A stretch of 41,535 nucleotides of DNA from Cypionkella sp. (GCA_025458085.1 JALOTC010000003.1:1-41535), one strand, 5' to 3'. Counted from the stretch's first letter, positions 16,530 through 25,200 are shown. Translations and numbers: made by a program. Notes: generated from the sequence alone by a model not told the origin.

Positions 16530-18653
16530 ATGAAAAAGCTGCTATCGACGACCACTGCCCTCTCTACTGCCCTGTCGCTTGCGCTGGCCCCCGCCGCGCC
16601 GGTGCCTGTCTGGGCGCAAGAGGGCCCCGTTTTGACGGAGGATGGCCGCATCCTTGCCGCCGATGGCACGGTTCTGTGCGAGCCTTCGGCGGAGGCTGCC
16701 TGTGACCCCGCCGCCTTTGGGGTTGGGGGCGCGTCTGTGGTGGAGCCTGAACTGGTGGTTGAGCCGGAGCCTGTTGTCGAACCGGAACCCATCGTCGAGC
16801 CTGAACCCATTGTGGAACCAGAGCCCATCATCGAACCCGAACCGGTGCCGGAGGTGCTGCCGGAGCCGGTTATGGAACCTCAACCCGAGGTGCTGCTGGA
16901 ACCGGTGGAGTCGGAGCCTGTGATCGAACCGGAGCCCGCGCCGGAGGCTCAGGCAGAACCCGAACCAGAGGTGCAGCCAGAGGCTGCGCCATCCCTGCCG
17001 GAAGCTGTAGATGAAGACCTTGGCGCGGCGCTGGAGGCGTTGCAGGAAGGCGCCTCTGACGTGACGCCTGAAACAGGAGCCGAGGCTGCGCCCGCGCTTG
17101 TTGGGGAACCGGCAGCAGAACCGGTGGCGGAACCCCCGCCGGCACCTGTGTCAGAGCCGGCTTCGGAGGTCGCGCCAGAGCCAGTGGTCGAAGAACTGGC
17201 CGAACCAGCCCCCGAGCCAGCTCTGGAACCAGCCCCTGAGCCGACCCCAGAGCTTGCCCCGGAGCCCGCCCCAGGACCAGAAGCCGCCGGAGAGCCTGCG
17301 GTCGAGGCGGCAGCGCCCCCGCCTGCGGAGGAAGCGCCGCCCGTTGAAGAAGCCCCGCCGGTCGTTTTGAGCGAGGAGGCGGAGGAAGCCTTCCAGCGCG
17401 CGGCGGAGGCGGAAGCGGCAGCCCTTGAGGCGGAGGCGGCGGAAGCGGCGGCCACCGAGGCGCTGTCCTTCGTGCCGGTTGAGGTGCCCGAAGTCCCCGA
17501 GGAGGCGGTTCAGGCCATTACCGAACTTCTGACCGCTCCGGTGGAGGAGGCGGCCAGCGGGGCTGATCTTGCCACGGCAGCCGCCGCTGCGGCGGCGGTT
17601 CTGGGCGCTGCGCAGGGCGGTGAGGCCACGGCCACGCCTGCCCCCGGCACCCCGGCCCCGGCAGCGGTGGTCGAACAAGAGATCACCCCCGCCGACACCC
17701 GCCAATCCTTCCAAGATTTCGCACCTGCGCCGCAGGTGTTGGAGGATGGGCGGCGCTCGGGCCTGTCGGATCTGGAACGCGCGGGGCTTTTGGCCCTTGG
17801 CGCGCTGGCCATCGGCACGATGATCGGCGGCGGGCGGCAGGTGGTGAACAACACCGGCGACCGCGTGGTGCTGCAAGAACCCGATGGGCGCTATACCGTT
17901 TACCGCGATGACGACACGCTCTTGCGCCGGCCTGGATCGAATGTGCGGACGGAAACCTATAGTGACGGATCCTCGCGAACCTTCGTTCTGCGCCCGGATG
18001 GGACCGAGGTGGTGACGATCCGCGATGCCACGGGGCGCGTGCTGCGCCGGGCCGCCTATGATGCGCAGGGGCGCGAGGTCGTGCTGATCGACGATCTGAT
18101 CCCTGAACAGCGGATCGACGTGTCGCGTCTGCCTGCGCCACGCCCCGACCGGCTGACGATTTCGGCCCGCGATGGCAACCCCGCCTTGCGCGCCGAACTC
18201 GCCCGGATTGAGGCGGAACGGATCGGCCGCGGCTTCAGCCTGCGCCAAATCCGCGAGGTCAAGGAAGTGCGCCAACTGGCTGCCGTGATTGATGTGGACA
18301 ATATCACCTTTGACAGCGGTTCCGCCGTCATCCGCACCAGCGAGGCGCGCAAACTGGCCGATCTGGGCCGGATCATGGAGGATTTGCTGGAACTAAACCC
18401 CCATGAGGTCTTTCTGATCGAAGGCCATACCGATGCGGTTGGCTCGGCCGCCTCGAACCTTACCCTGTCGGATCGGCGGGCGGAATCGGTGGCGCTGGCC
18501 CTGACGGAATATTTCGGCATCCGGCCCGAAAATATGGTGGTGCAGGGCTATGGGGAATATGACCTGCGCATCAACACCCAAGCGGATGAGCGGCTGAACC
18601 GGCGGGTGGCGGTGCGGGTGATCACGCCCTTGCTGCAAACGGCGGCCCGGTGA
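16530..18653 (+). CDS. OmpA-family outer-membrane/periplasmic protein with long Pro/Glu-rich region
   Basis: 707 residues from ATG 16530, which follows GGAAAGGA and gives a proper signal peptide ([20 protein letters not shown], probable cleavage at WA-QE near 29/30). An earlier in-frame start at 16293 would add unlike sequence overlapping the VWA gene. Residues about 70-300 are Pro/Glu/Ala-rich, beginning with six VVEPEP-type hexads. Next come an Ala-rich helical stretch, a hydrophobic glycine segment ([16 protein letters not shown]), a short repeat-like beta region ([13 protein letters not shown]...[15 protein letters not shown]), and a C-terminal OmpA domain ([41 protein letters not shown]). 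The OmpA domain has the Asp and Arg expected to hold peptidoglycan. The Pro/Glu arm probably spans the periplasm or is exposed. Confidence 0.88.
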   Translation: MKKLLSTTTALSTALSLALAPAAPVPVWAQEGPVLTEDGRILAADGTVLCEPSAEAACDPAAFGVGGASVVEPELVVEPEPVVEPEPIVEPEPIVEPEPIIEPEPVPEVLPEPVMEPQPEVLLEPVESEPVIEPEPAPEAQAEPEPEVQPEAAPSLPEAVDEDLGAALEALQEGASDVTPETGAEAAPALVGEPAAEPVAEPPPAPVSEPASEVAPEPVVEELAEPAPEPALEPAPEPTPELAPEPAPGPEAAGEPAVEAAAPPPAEEAPPVEEAPPVVLSEEAEEAFQRAAEAEAAALEAEAAEAAATEALSFVPVEVPEVPEEAVQAITELLTAPVEEAASGADLATAAAAAAAVLGAAQGGEATATPAPGTPAPAAVVEQEITPADTRQSFQDFAPAPQVLEDGRRSGLSDLERAGLLALGALAIGTMIGGGRQVVNNTGDRVVLQEPDGRYTVYRDDDTLLRRPGSNVRTETYSDGSSRTFVLRPDGTEVVTIRDATGRVLRRAAYDAQGREVVLIDDLIPEQRIDVSRLPAPRPDRLTISARDGNPALRAELARIEAERIGRGFSLRQIREVKEVRQLAAVIDVDNITFDSGSAVIRTSEARKLADLGRIMEDLLELNPHEVFLIEGHTDAVGSAASNLTLSDRRAESVALALTEYFGIRPENMVVQGYGEYDLRINTQADERLNRRVAVRVITPLLQTAAR
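16737..16844 (+). repeat. 18-base coding tandem repeat (VVEPEP hexads)
   Basis: Six consecutive units encode [VI][VI]EPE[PL] (residues 70-105 of the OmpA protein). The protein period is exact while third codon positions differ between units, so the repeat is old or held by selection at the protein level. Looser EP-rich units continue to about 17290. Confidence 0.75.
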
Positions 18654-18668
18654 TCTGATCCCGGTTTT

Positions 18669-18701
18669 GGCGTTCAAGACTTGACCCAAGTCAAGGACGC
18701 C
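18669..18701. terminator. Near-palindrome after the OmpA gene
   Basis: A 33-base inverted repeat: outer arms GGCGTTC/GGACGCC, an AA/AA internal bulge, inner arms GACTTG/CAAGTC and a 3-base loop, 16 bases past the OmpA stop. No T-run follows, so it may be a transcript end structure or an operator with the core CTTGAC-N4-GTCAAG. Confidence 0.4.
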
Positions 18702-18769
18702 ATGGGCAGACTTGGGGAGAAGGGGGCATCGGGTCCGGCGCTCCCAACCTTTCCGCCGCCGATCATTGG

Positions 18770-18827
18770 ACCTGCGTTCTTCCCTGTGACGCAGGTTGCC
18801 ACGCCGCGGGCCTCCCTCCCGCGGCGT
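18770..18827 (+). other. Paired hairpins in the leader of the XdhC-family gene
   Basis: ACCTGCGT/ACGCAGGT (18770-18796, 11-base loop) is followed 4 bases later by ACGCCGCGGG/CCCGCGGCGT (18801-18827, 7-base loop). Both stems are perfect. They lie 77-134 bases before the XdhC start. The second resembles a terminator stem, although only TTGGCATTT follows. I cannot match them to the molybdenum-cofactor riboswitch. Confidence 0.4.
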
Positions 18828-18903
18828 TTGGCATTTCCACGACCTTTTGCCAGTGGCCAAGCCTGCGCCTGCGTTCCATATTCGGGGCCGGAGGGGGAAG
18901 GAC

Positions 18904-19896
18904 ATGCAAGCAGGCGAACACGACCGGATTCCCGAAATCGCGCTGGACTGGCACCGCAAGGGGCAGGGCGCGGCCTTGGCCACGGTGGTCGAGACATGGG
19001 GCAGCGCGCCCCGGCAGGCGGGCAGCCAACTGGCCATTTCGGGCGAGGGGCAGATCATGGGTTCTGTCTCCGGCGGCTGCGTCGAAGGCGCGGTGGTGAC
19101 CGAGGCGCTGGAGGCGATGGCGGATGGCCGCCCCCGGATGCTGACCTTTGGCGTCAGTGACGAGTCGGCCTTTGCCGTGGGGCTGGCCTGTGGCGGCACG
19201 ATCCGCATTCTGGTAGAGCCCGTGGGCGCAGGCGGGGACCGCCTGCCCGAGGCGATGCTGGCCGAATTGGTGGCTGCCCGCGCGGCCCGGCAAGCGCGGG
19301 TCTATGAGATTCGGCCCGATGGATGGGCGCGGCGGCTGATCGCCCGGGGGCAGGATGCGGCGGCGGATGCCCGGTTGCAGAGCGACAAGTCGGGGATGGA
19401 GGAGGACGGGCGCTTTCTGGCGGTGCACAACCCGCCCCTGCGGCTGATCCTGGTGGGGGCGGTGCATATTGCGCAGCCGCTTTTGACCATAGCACGCGCC
19501 TGCGGCTATGACCCCGCGGTGATCGACCCGCGCGCAGCCTTTGGCAGTGCCGTGCGCTTTCCGGGCGAGGTGATCGTGGAGGATTGGCCGGACGAGGCGA
19601 TGGCGGCCCTTGCCCCCGATGCGCGCACGGCGGTGGTGACGCTGACCCATGATGCCAAGCTTGATGATCCCGCGATCCAAGCGGCCTTGGCCTCGGAATG
19701 CTTTTACCTCGGCTGCCTCGGCTCCACCCGCACCCATGCCAAACGGCTGGATCGTCTGCGCGCGGCAGGAGTGGCGGAGGCGGCGCTTGCCCGCATCCAT
19801 GCGCCGGTTGGCTTGGACATCGGGGCCAAGACACCTGCGGAAATTGCCGTGGCGATCATGGCGCAGATCACCCAAAGGCTGAGGAAAGGCGCATGA
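18904..19896 (+). CDS. XdhC/CoxI-family molybdenum hydroxylase maturation protein
   Basis: 330 residues from ATG 18904, preceded by GGGGGAAGGAC. The N-terminal XdhC_CoxI domain has ATVVETWGSAPRQAGSQLAI, SGGCVEGAVV and GLACGGTIRILVEP. The C-terminal Rossmann domain starts at LRLILVGAVHIAQPLLTIA and carries the family's VVTLTHDAKLDDPAI, YLGCLGSTRTHAKRLDRL and IHAPVGLDIGAKTPAEIAVAIMA. XdhC proteins bind the molybdenum cofactor, promote its sulfuration and insert it into xanthine dehydrogenase-type enzymes. Its stop overlaps the next start by 4 bases. Confidence 0.93.
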   Translation: MQAGEHDRIPEIALDWHRKGQGAALATVVETWGSAPRQAGSQLAISGEGQIMGSVSGGCVEGAVVTEALEAMADGRPRMLTFGVSDESAFAVGLACGGTIRILVEPVGAGGDRLPEAMLAELVAARAARQARVYEIRPDGWARRLIARGQDAAADARLQSDKSGMEEDGRFLAVHNPPLRLILVGAVHIAQPLLTIARACGYDPAVIDPRAAFGSAVRFPGEVIVEDWPDEAMAALAPDARTAVVTLTHDAKLDDPAIQAALASECFYLGCLGSTRTHAKRLDRLRAAGVAEAALARIHAPVGLDIGAKTPAEIAVAIMAQITQRLRKGA

Positions 19897-20894
19897 TCTT
19901 TGCCGAAATGCCTTTGGATCAGGCCGAAGGCGCGATCCTTGCCCATTCTGTACTGGAAGGCGGCGGGCGCTTCCGCAAGGGGCTGGTGCTGGAGCCATCG
20001 CATCTCGCGGCCTTGCGCGATGCGGGGCTGACCCATGTCACCGCCGCGCGGCTGGAGCCGGGAGATGTAGGCGAGGATGCGGCGGCAGACCGGCTTGCCC
20101 GCGCGCTGGTGCCAGGGCCAGAGGCGGCTGGGCTGGTTCTGTCCACGGCCTTTACGGGCCGGGTGAACCTGAACGCGACCGGGCCGGGGCTGGCAGAGGT
20201 GGATGTGGCGGCGGTCCATGCGCTCAATCGCGTGGATCCGGCGATCACCTTGGCCACCTTGCCGCCGCTGACGCGGGTGGAACGCGGGCTTTTGGTCGGC
20301 ACGGTCAAGATCATCACCTATGGCGTGCCGGAGCCGGCCTTGGCGCGGGCCTGCGATCTGGCCCGCGCGGCGCTACGCATCCGGCCCGTGGTCTTGCGCG
20401 AGGCGAGCCTGATCGTGACTGAAGTGCCGGGCCTGCCTGACAAGCTTGCCGAAAAGGCCCGCGCGGCGGTGGAAGGGCGGCTGCGTGCCTTGGGCATGGG
20501 GCTCGCCGCTTACCGCAAGGTCGCGCATCGCGAGGCCGATCTGGCCGCAGCCTTGGCCGAAGCGCCGGGTGATATGATCCTGATCCTGACCGGGTCGGCC
20601 ACATCGGATACGATGGACACCGCCCCGCAGGCCTTGCGTCATGCAGGCGGGCAGGTGGCGCGGTTCGGGATGCCGGTTGATCCGGGGAACCTGCTCTTTC
20701 ACGGCACCTTGGGCCAGCGGCCCGTGGTGGGCCTGCCCGGTTGCGCGCGTTCGCCTGCGCTCAATGGCGCGGATTGGGTGCTGGAGCGGCTGGCCTGCGG
20801 GCTGACGCTGTCGGACGATGACATCGCCGCCATGGGTGTGGGGGGGCTGCTCAAGGAAATCCCGCTGCGCCCGCAACCGAGGGAGGGGAAATGA
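19893..20894 (+). CDS. Molybdopterin-binding (MoeA/MogA-like) protein
   Basis: 333 residues. The N-terminal half resembles the MoeA N-terminal region used in molybdenum cofactor handling; the C-terminal half has the MoCF-like fold (MILILTGSATSDTMDTAPQALRHAGGQVARFGMPVDPGNLLFHGTLGQRPVVGLPGCARSPALNGADWVLERL). It ends KEIPLRPQPREGK; in some relatives, as I recall, this point leads into a fused MobA-like nucleotidyltransferase, which is absent here. It overlaps the XdhC gene (ATGA) and the next gene (ATGA), so three proteins are translationally coupled. A role in preparing cofactor for an XdhC client is inferred. Confidence 0.85.
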   Translation: MIFAEMPLDQAEGAILAHSVLEGGGRFRKGLVLEPSHLAALRDAGLTHVTAARLEPGDVGEDAAADRLARALVPGPEAAGLVLSTAFTGRVNLNATGPGLAEVDVAAVHALNRVDPAITLATLPPLTRVERGLLVGTVKIITYGVPEPALARACDLARAALRIRPVVLREASLIVTEVPGLPDKLAEKARAAVEGRLRALGMGLAAYRKVAHREADLAAALAEAPGDMILILTGSATSDTMDTAPQALRHAGGQVARFGMPVDPGNLLFHGTLGQRPVVGLPGCARSPALNGADWVLERLACGLTLSDDDIAAMGVGGLLKEIPLRPQPREGK

Positions 20895-21685
20895 TCCGAT
20901 GGATGGTTCTTTGCTTGGGGCTGACCCTCTCGCCGCTACGGGCCGAGGTGCTGCCCGGTGCCGATGCGCCCGATTTGCGGCAGGCGGTAGAGGCATGGCG
21001 CGCGGGAGAGGAAGCGGTGGCGCTGCCCGCGCTCGCGCTGTTGGCGGGGCAGGGCAATGATGCCGCGCGGCTGATGCTGTCGCAGATCGACACGGGGCCT
21101 GCCTATGGCGGGGCGTGGCTGGCCGCGCAGGACCGTGCGGCGCGGATTGCGCTGATGCGGCAACCGGGCGGGATTTCGGGTCAAAGCTGGCTGGATGCGG
21201 CGGGGGGCGATCTGGCGGCCACTTGGCGCAGGCTTCTGTCGGCGGATGCAGGGCCAGAGGTTGTGCTGGATTTCGCGCGGATGGGCGAAGCGCGGGCTGC
21301 AACCTTTGCCGCGCGCACCCTTGCGCGGCGTCAGACGCCGGGCCTTGGCACCGCGCTTACTGCCGCGCCGGACCTTCCGGCCTATCTGGCGCGGTTTGCG
21401 GGGGGAACGTGGCGGCCGGAAGCGGATGATCCGGGCTTTTTGCCCCTAACGGCGACTTGTACCGCGATTTGCGGCGCAGAGGCGCCTGCCTGCACCTCTG
21501 CGATGGCCGAAGCCCTGCGGGGCGACCTGCATATGGCAGGCCCGCCCGTGGCGGCGCTGATCCCGGTTCAGGACTGGGCGCAAAGCCCGGTGGGGCAGGC
21601 GGCGGCCTTGCGGCTGGTGGCGCTGTCGGGCTGGCGTGGCGAGGGGCCGGCCTGCCTTGCCACGGCATTGGCGCCGCTGCGCTAA
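20891..21685 (+). CDS. Secreted hypothetical protein
   Basis: 264 residues beginning MIRWMVLCLGLTLSPLRAEV, a signal peptide with probable cleavage after LRA. The mature part is Ala/Leu-rich and helical (RQAVEAWRAGEEAVALPALALLAGQGNDAARLMLSQ), suggesting TPR/Sel1-like repeats, though none is clear enough to name. Near residue 190 a cysteine cluster (CTAICGAEAPACTS) could form disulfides. Coupled by ATGA overlap to the molybdopterin-binding gene, but no link to molybdenum chemistry is evident. I do not recognise the family. Confidence 0.75.
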   Translation: MIRWMVLCLGLTLSPLRAEVLPGADAPDLRQAVEAWRAGEEAVALPALALLAGQGNDAARLMLSQIDTGPAYGGAWLAAQDRAARIALMRQPGGISGQSWLDAAGGDLAATWRRLLSADAGPEVVLDFARMGEARAATFAARTLARRQTPGLGTALTAAPDLPAYLARFAGGTWRPEADDPGFLPLTATCTAICGAEAPACTSAMAEALRGDLHMAGPPVAALIPVQDWAQSPVGQAAALRLVALSGWRGEGPACLATALAPLR

Positions 21686-21696
21686 GGCGGCTTAGC
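21681..21696. terminator. Palindrome spanning the stop codons of two converging genes
   Basis: GCTAAG-GCGG-CTTAGC: the left arm holds the TAA of the plus-strand gene and the right arm the TAA of the minus-strand DsbA-like gene, whose coding ends are 6 bases apart. It could serve as a compact two-way transcript end, but the stem is only 6 bp and has no T-run. Confidence 0.35.
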
Positions 21697-22438
21697 CGTC
21701 GTCGCGCTGGCCGGCTACGATCTGCTGCATCCCGGCCAGTGGAACATAGCCACGCACCATCGTCTCGTCGATCACGAAGGCCGGGGTGCCGTTGATTTCC
21801 ATCATCTGGGCCAGCTGATAATTCGTCTCGATCACCGCCTGCACCTCGGGCGACTGCATCTGCAGCGCAATCGCCGCCGGATCATGGCCAAGGTCCGAGG
21901 CGAGCCGTGCCAGCGTGTCCGCCGTGATATCGGCGCGGAAGGTCATCAGTGCGTCATGCGCGGCTTTATAGGCGGCATCGCCATGCAACTGGCGCACGGC
22001 GATGGCGAATTGAGCGGCCTGCATGGACTGTTCGCCAAGGATTGGGAATTCCTTTAGCACAAAGCGGATGTTGCCATCGGATTTTACCAATTCCTCGACC
22101 TCGGTATAGGCCTTGCGGCAATAGCCGCAGCGATAATCGATGAATTCGACCAGCGTTATGTCGCCTTCCAGATTGCCGCCTGCCCAGTCATTGGGGTTGG
22201 TGTAGATCAGCGCGGCGTTGTCACGAAGCATGGTAAGGTCACGCTCGGCGGCGCTCCGTTCCTCGCGCTGTTGCAAAACATCCATAGCCTCGAGGATCAC
22301 TTCCGGGTTTTCGATGAGATAGGCCCGGACCTCGGCGCGAAACGCCTCGCGCTCTGCCTCGGTCATCTCAGCCGCGGCGGGAAGGGCGGTCAGCCCGGCC
22401 AGAAGGAGGGCGGGGGCGAGGTGGGAAAGGCGCGGCAT
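21692..22438 (-). CDS. DsbA-like periplasmic thiol-disulfide protein (Com1 type)
   Basis: 248 residues from ATG 22438, which follows GGAG and starts a signal peptide (MPRLSHLAPALLLAGLTALPAAAE). An upstream open extension to 22537 lacks this. A helical segment (25-75) precedes the thioredoxin fold with the redox pair C104-G-Y-C107 (EFIDYRCGYCRKAY) and the cis-proline loop NGTPAFVI. The N-terminal helical region resembles DsbA-family disulfide isomerases of the Com1/ScsC type. Likely catalyses disulfide exchange in the periplasm. It is divergent from the aminotransferase gene, with 86 bases between starts. Confidence 0.88.
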   Translation of the reverse strand: MPRLSHLAPALLLAGLTALPAAAEMTEAEREAFRAEVRAYLIENPEVILEAMDVLQQREERSAAERDLTMLRDNAALIYTNPNDWAGGNLEGDITLVEFIDYRCGYCRKAYTEVEELVKSDGNIRFVLKEFPILGEQSMQAAQFAIAVRQLHGDAAYKAAHDALMTFRADITADTLARLASDLGHDPAAIALQMQSPEVQAVIETNYQLAQMMEINGTPAFVIDETMVRGYVPLAGMQQIVAGQRDDG

Positions 22439-22524
22439 GGAAACTCCATCAACACGGGTGAAGGTCTGGCTTGACCTTGCGCCCCGGTCCGGGACACATC
22501 GGCGCGAACCATAGGGGAACGGGC

Positions 22525-23670
22525 ATGGAAAGTTCAAGGCGGGGCGAGGTCGATCCCTTCATCGTGATGGATGTGATGGAGGAAGCGCGCAGGCTGGAAG
22601 CCTCGGGTCGCAGCATCATCCATATGGAAGTGGGCCAACCCGGCACAGCCGCGCCCAAGGGGGCGCTAAAGGCACTGGCCCGCGCGATGGAGACGGGGCC
22701 TTTGGGCTATACCGTGGCGCTGGGCCTGCCAGAGTTGCGCGCAGGCATCGCGGCGCTCTACCGGCGCTGGTATGGGGTTGAACTGAACCCGGATCGGGTG
22801 GTGGTGACGGCTGGCTCTTCCTCGGCCTTCCTTTTGTCCTTTACCGCGCTGTTTGATGCGGGCGACCGCGTGGGGCTGGGGGAGCCGGGTTATCCAAGCT
22901 ATCGCCAGATCCTGCGCGCCTTGTCGCTGGTACCCGTGGGCCTGCCCGCCGCGCCCGAAAACCGCCTGCAACCCGTGCCGGACGATCTGGCAGGGGTGGA
23001 CCTGCAAGGGTTGATCGTCGCCTCCCCCGGCAATCCATCCGGCACGATGCTGACGCGCGCCGCCTTGGCCGCGCTGATGGACCATGCTGCCGGGCGGGGC
23101 ATCCGCTTCATCTCGGACGAGATTTACCATGGTCTGCACTATGGCGACCGTGCCACTTCGGCGCTGGAGATCGGGGATGAGGTGCATGTCATCAACTCCT
23201 TCTCCAAGTATTTCAGCATGACCGGCTGGCGGATCGGCTGGATGGTCGTGCCCGAGGATCACATCCGCAAGGTCGAACGTCTGGCGCAAAACATGTTCAT
23301 CTGTCCGCCCCATGCGAGTCAGATCGCGGCGCTGCATGCCTTGGACTGTATCGACGAGCTGGAGGCCAACCGCGCGGTCTATGCCGAAAACCGCCGCCTG
23401 ATGCTGGAAGGCTTGCCAAAAGCGGGCTTCACCAAGATCGCGCCGCCGGATGGGGCGTTTTACATCTATGCCGATGTATCGGACCTGACGGATGACAGTC
23501 TGGCCTTCGCGCGCGAGATCTTGAATGAGGCAGGCGTGGCCGTGACGCCCGGGGTGGATTTCGACCCGGTTCGGGGGCGGCGGATGCTGCGCTTTTCTTA
23601 TGCGCGGGCGACTGCGGATATTGCTGAGGGGCTCGCGCGGCTTGCGTCCTTCATGGCGGCGCGGGGGTGA
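22525..23670 (+). CDS. Class I/II pyridoxal-phosphate aminotransferase
   Basis: 381 residues from ATG 22525, with AGGGGAA upstream. Fold type I aminotransferase: GPLGYTVALGLPELR, VTAGSSSAFLLSF, EPGYPSYR, VASPGNPSGTML, ISDEIYHGLHYG, and the PLP lysine K228 in SFSKYFSMTGWRIGW. The closing RFSYARA arginine binds the substrate carboxylate. The amino-acid substrate cannot be told from sequence; aspartate or alanine-type transaminases are closest. It stands alone, with the DsbA-like gene divergent and a hairpin repeat after it. Confidence 0.92.
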   Translation: MESSRRGEVDPFIVMDVMEEARRLEASGRSIIHMEVGQPGTAAPKGALKALARAMETGPLGYTVALGLPELRAGIAALYRRWYGVELNPDRVVVTAGSSSAFLLSFTALFDAGDRVGLGEPGYPSYRQILRALSLVPVGLPAAPENRLQPVPDDLAGVDLQGLIVASPGNPSGTMLTRAALAALMDHAAGRGIRFISDEIYHGLHYGDRATSALEIGDEVHVINSFSKYFSMTGWRIGWMVVPEDHIRKVERLAQNMFICPPHASQIAALHALDCIDELEANRAVYAENRRLMLEGLPKAGFTKIAPPDGAFYIYADVSDLTDDSLAFAREILNEAGVAVTPGVDFDPVRGRRMLRFSYARATADIAEGLARLASFMAARG

Positions 23671-23750
23671 GGGGCGAGGCTTGCGCGCTCTGGGTTCTCA
23701 CGATCCCGCGTCGCGCTGTCTGCCCGACCCTGATCTCTCCTTGATCTACC

Positions 23751-23810
23751 CCGGGGAGGGCTGTCTGCCCTCCCCGGACCCCTCCCGAGGATATTTGAGA
23801 ACAGATGAAG
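23751..23810 (+). repeat. Dispersed hairpin-plus-tail intergenic repeat, copy 3
   Basis: The longest stem of the four: CCGGGGAGGGC/GCCCTCCCCGG (11 bp), loop TGTCT, then a C-rich run and TATTT-GAGAAC-AGATGAAG ending at 23810. The loop and inner stem are identical to copy 2. It lies between the aminotransferase and amidase genes, in the sense of transcription. Confidence 0.85.
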
Positions 23811-23891
23811 GGGGAAGAAAGCACGGCAGGAAGGCCGATGCCTTTGGTTGACGACAGGGGCGGGACGCGGGAAGGTGATGTGCCGGGGGTG

Positions 23892-25103
23892 ATGATGCAG
23901 GTCTTTGTGCGTTTACTGTGGGTGATGGTGATGCTTTGGCTGCCCCTTGGCGTGGCGGCGCAGGAGCTGACGGGGCTGGCCCGTTTGGACGTGGCCAGTT
24001 CTGCGATCCGGCAGGAGGGTGAGGCGACACAGGTCACGCTGGCCCTGTCGCAGCCGGTGCCATGGCGGGTGCGGGTGATGGATAGCCCGCCCCGGCTGAT
24101 CCTCGATATGCGAGAGGCAGATTGGACGGGACTGGAGCATGTGGTGCAGGAGAGCGACAAGATACGCTCCCTGCGCGCGGGTGTGATCAGACCGGGCTGG
24201 TCGCGGCTTGTCATGGAATTGGCGGGCCCGGTGCGGATTGAGGCGGCAGGGATGGTGACTGAGGGGGAGGTGCAGGTAACGTTGCGCCTCGTGCCTGATA
24301 CGCCGGAAGCCTTTGCTGCCGCTGCGGCGCAGCCCGAGCCACAAGATTGGGCCCTGCCCGATGCGGCAGAGCCCGCCGCGCCGCAAGGCCGAGGCGAGGG
24401 GCCGGTCATTGTGGTGCTTGACCCCGGTCATGGTGGAATTGATCCAGGGGCAGAACGGGATGGCCATACCGAAGCGGACATCGTGTTGACCTTTGCGCGG
24501 GAATTGAAGGATATCCTCTTGCGCGACGGAGGCTTTTCCGTGGTGATGACACGGGATGCGGATGTCTTCGTGCCGATCGAGACGCGAATCTCCATTGCCC
24601 GGGCGGCGGGCGCGCATGTCTTTTTGTCGCTGCACGCCGATGCCTTGCCCGAGGGTGAGGCCGTGGGGGCTACGATCTATTCCCTGGCCGAAGAGGCGAG
24701 TGATGCGGCGGCGCAGGCCTTGGCCGAACGCCATGACCGCGATGATTTGCTCTCTGGCGTAGATCTGTCCGCACAGGACGATCTGGTGGCCTCAATCCTG
24801 ATGGATATGGCGCGGACGGAGACGCGGCCGCGGATCGAGCGGCTGGCCATGAGTTTGGAGCAAGCGATCAAGGCGCGCGATATCCGGATGCATCGCGTTC
24901 CGCGCCAGTCGGGCGGGTTTTCGGTGCTGAAATCGCCCGATATCCCCTCACTTCTGCTGGAACTTGGCTTCATGTCCTCTGCCAGCGATCTGGCGCGGTT
25001 GACCGATCCGGAATGGCGCGGGCGGATGGCTTTGGCGCTGCGGGACGGTCTGGTGGCCTGGGTCGCTGAGGATCAGGCGCTGTCGGGTTTGCGCGGGCGG
25101 TAA
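23892..25103 (+). CDS. N-acetylmuramoyl-L-alanine amidase with AMIN domain
   Basis: 403 residues. Tandem ATGs at 23892 and 23895 follow GGGGGT and start a signal peptide (FVRLLWVMVMLWLPLGVAAQ). An earlier ATG at 23805 is inside the repeat tail and is unlikely. Residues about 28-140 are an AMIN domain, which targets division-site or outer-membrane partners. The Amidase_3 domain follows: DPGHGG (zinc ligand H180), the TEAD glutamate, SLHAD (zinc histidine) and the catalytic glutamate in LLLELGFMS. It cleaves the lactyl-L-Ala bond in peptidoglycan to separate daughter cells. The PBP1A gene follows under its own promoter. Confidence 0.93.
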   Translation: MMQVFVRLLWVMVMLWLPLGVAAQELTGLARLDVASSAIRQEGEATQVTLALSQPVPWRVRVMDSPPRLILDMREADWTGLEHVVQESDKIRSLRAGVIRPGWSRLVMELAGPVRIEAAGMVTEGEVQVTLRLVPDTPEAFAAAAAQPEPQDWALPDAAEPAAPQGRGEGPVIVVLDPGHGGIDPGAERDGHTEADIVLTFARELKDILLRDGGFSVVMTRDADVFVPIETRISIARAAGAHVFLSLHADALPEGEAVGATIYSLAEEASDAAAQALAERHDRDDLLSGVDLSAQDDLVASILMDMARTETRPRIERLAMSLEQAIKARDIRMHRVPRQSGGFSVLKSPDIPSLLLELGFMSSASDLARLTDPEWRGRMALALRDGLVAWVAEDQALSGLRGR

Positions 25104-25171
25104 CCGCATCCTGTGACGCGGAGTTGATCGCCGAGAATGGGCGGGAAGGGGCCTGTCCAGGCGGCTTCGTT

Positions 25172-25200
25172 TTGACCCGTGGGGCGAGGATGTGTATACC
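25172..25200 (+). promoter_or_regulatory. Sigma-70 promoter of mrcA
   Basis: TTGACC (25172-25177), exactly 17 bases, TATACC (25195-25200): the best-matching promoter seen in the window (5/6 and 4/6). Transcription would start near 25207, 24 bases before the GTG at 25231. The open-frame ATG at 25192 lies across the -10 box and cannot be on that transcript. Confidence 0.7.

Noticed and set aside
16740-17300. CRISPR-like or mobile repeat array
   Set aside because: The periodicity is a coding Pro/Glu repeat in frame with the OmpA protein; no spacer structure.
18770-18827. Molybdenum-cofactor riboswitch before the XdhC gene
   Set aside because: Hairpins are present, but I cannot align the conserved Moco core; recorded only as unexplained structure.
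23805-23891. ATG within the GATGAAG tail of repeat copy 3 as the amidase start
   Set aside because: It is part of the repeated element, would put 29 polar residues before the signal peptide, and other copies have the same ATG with no gene.
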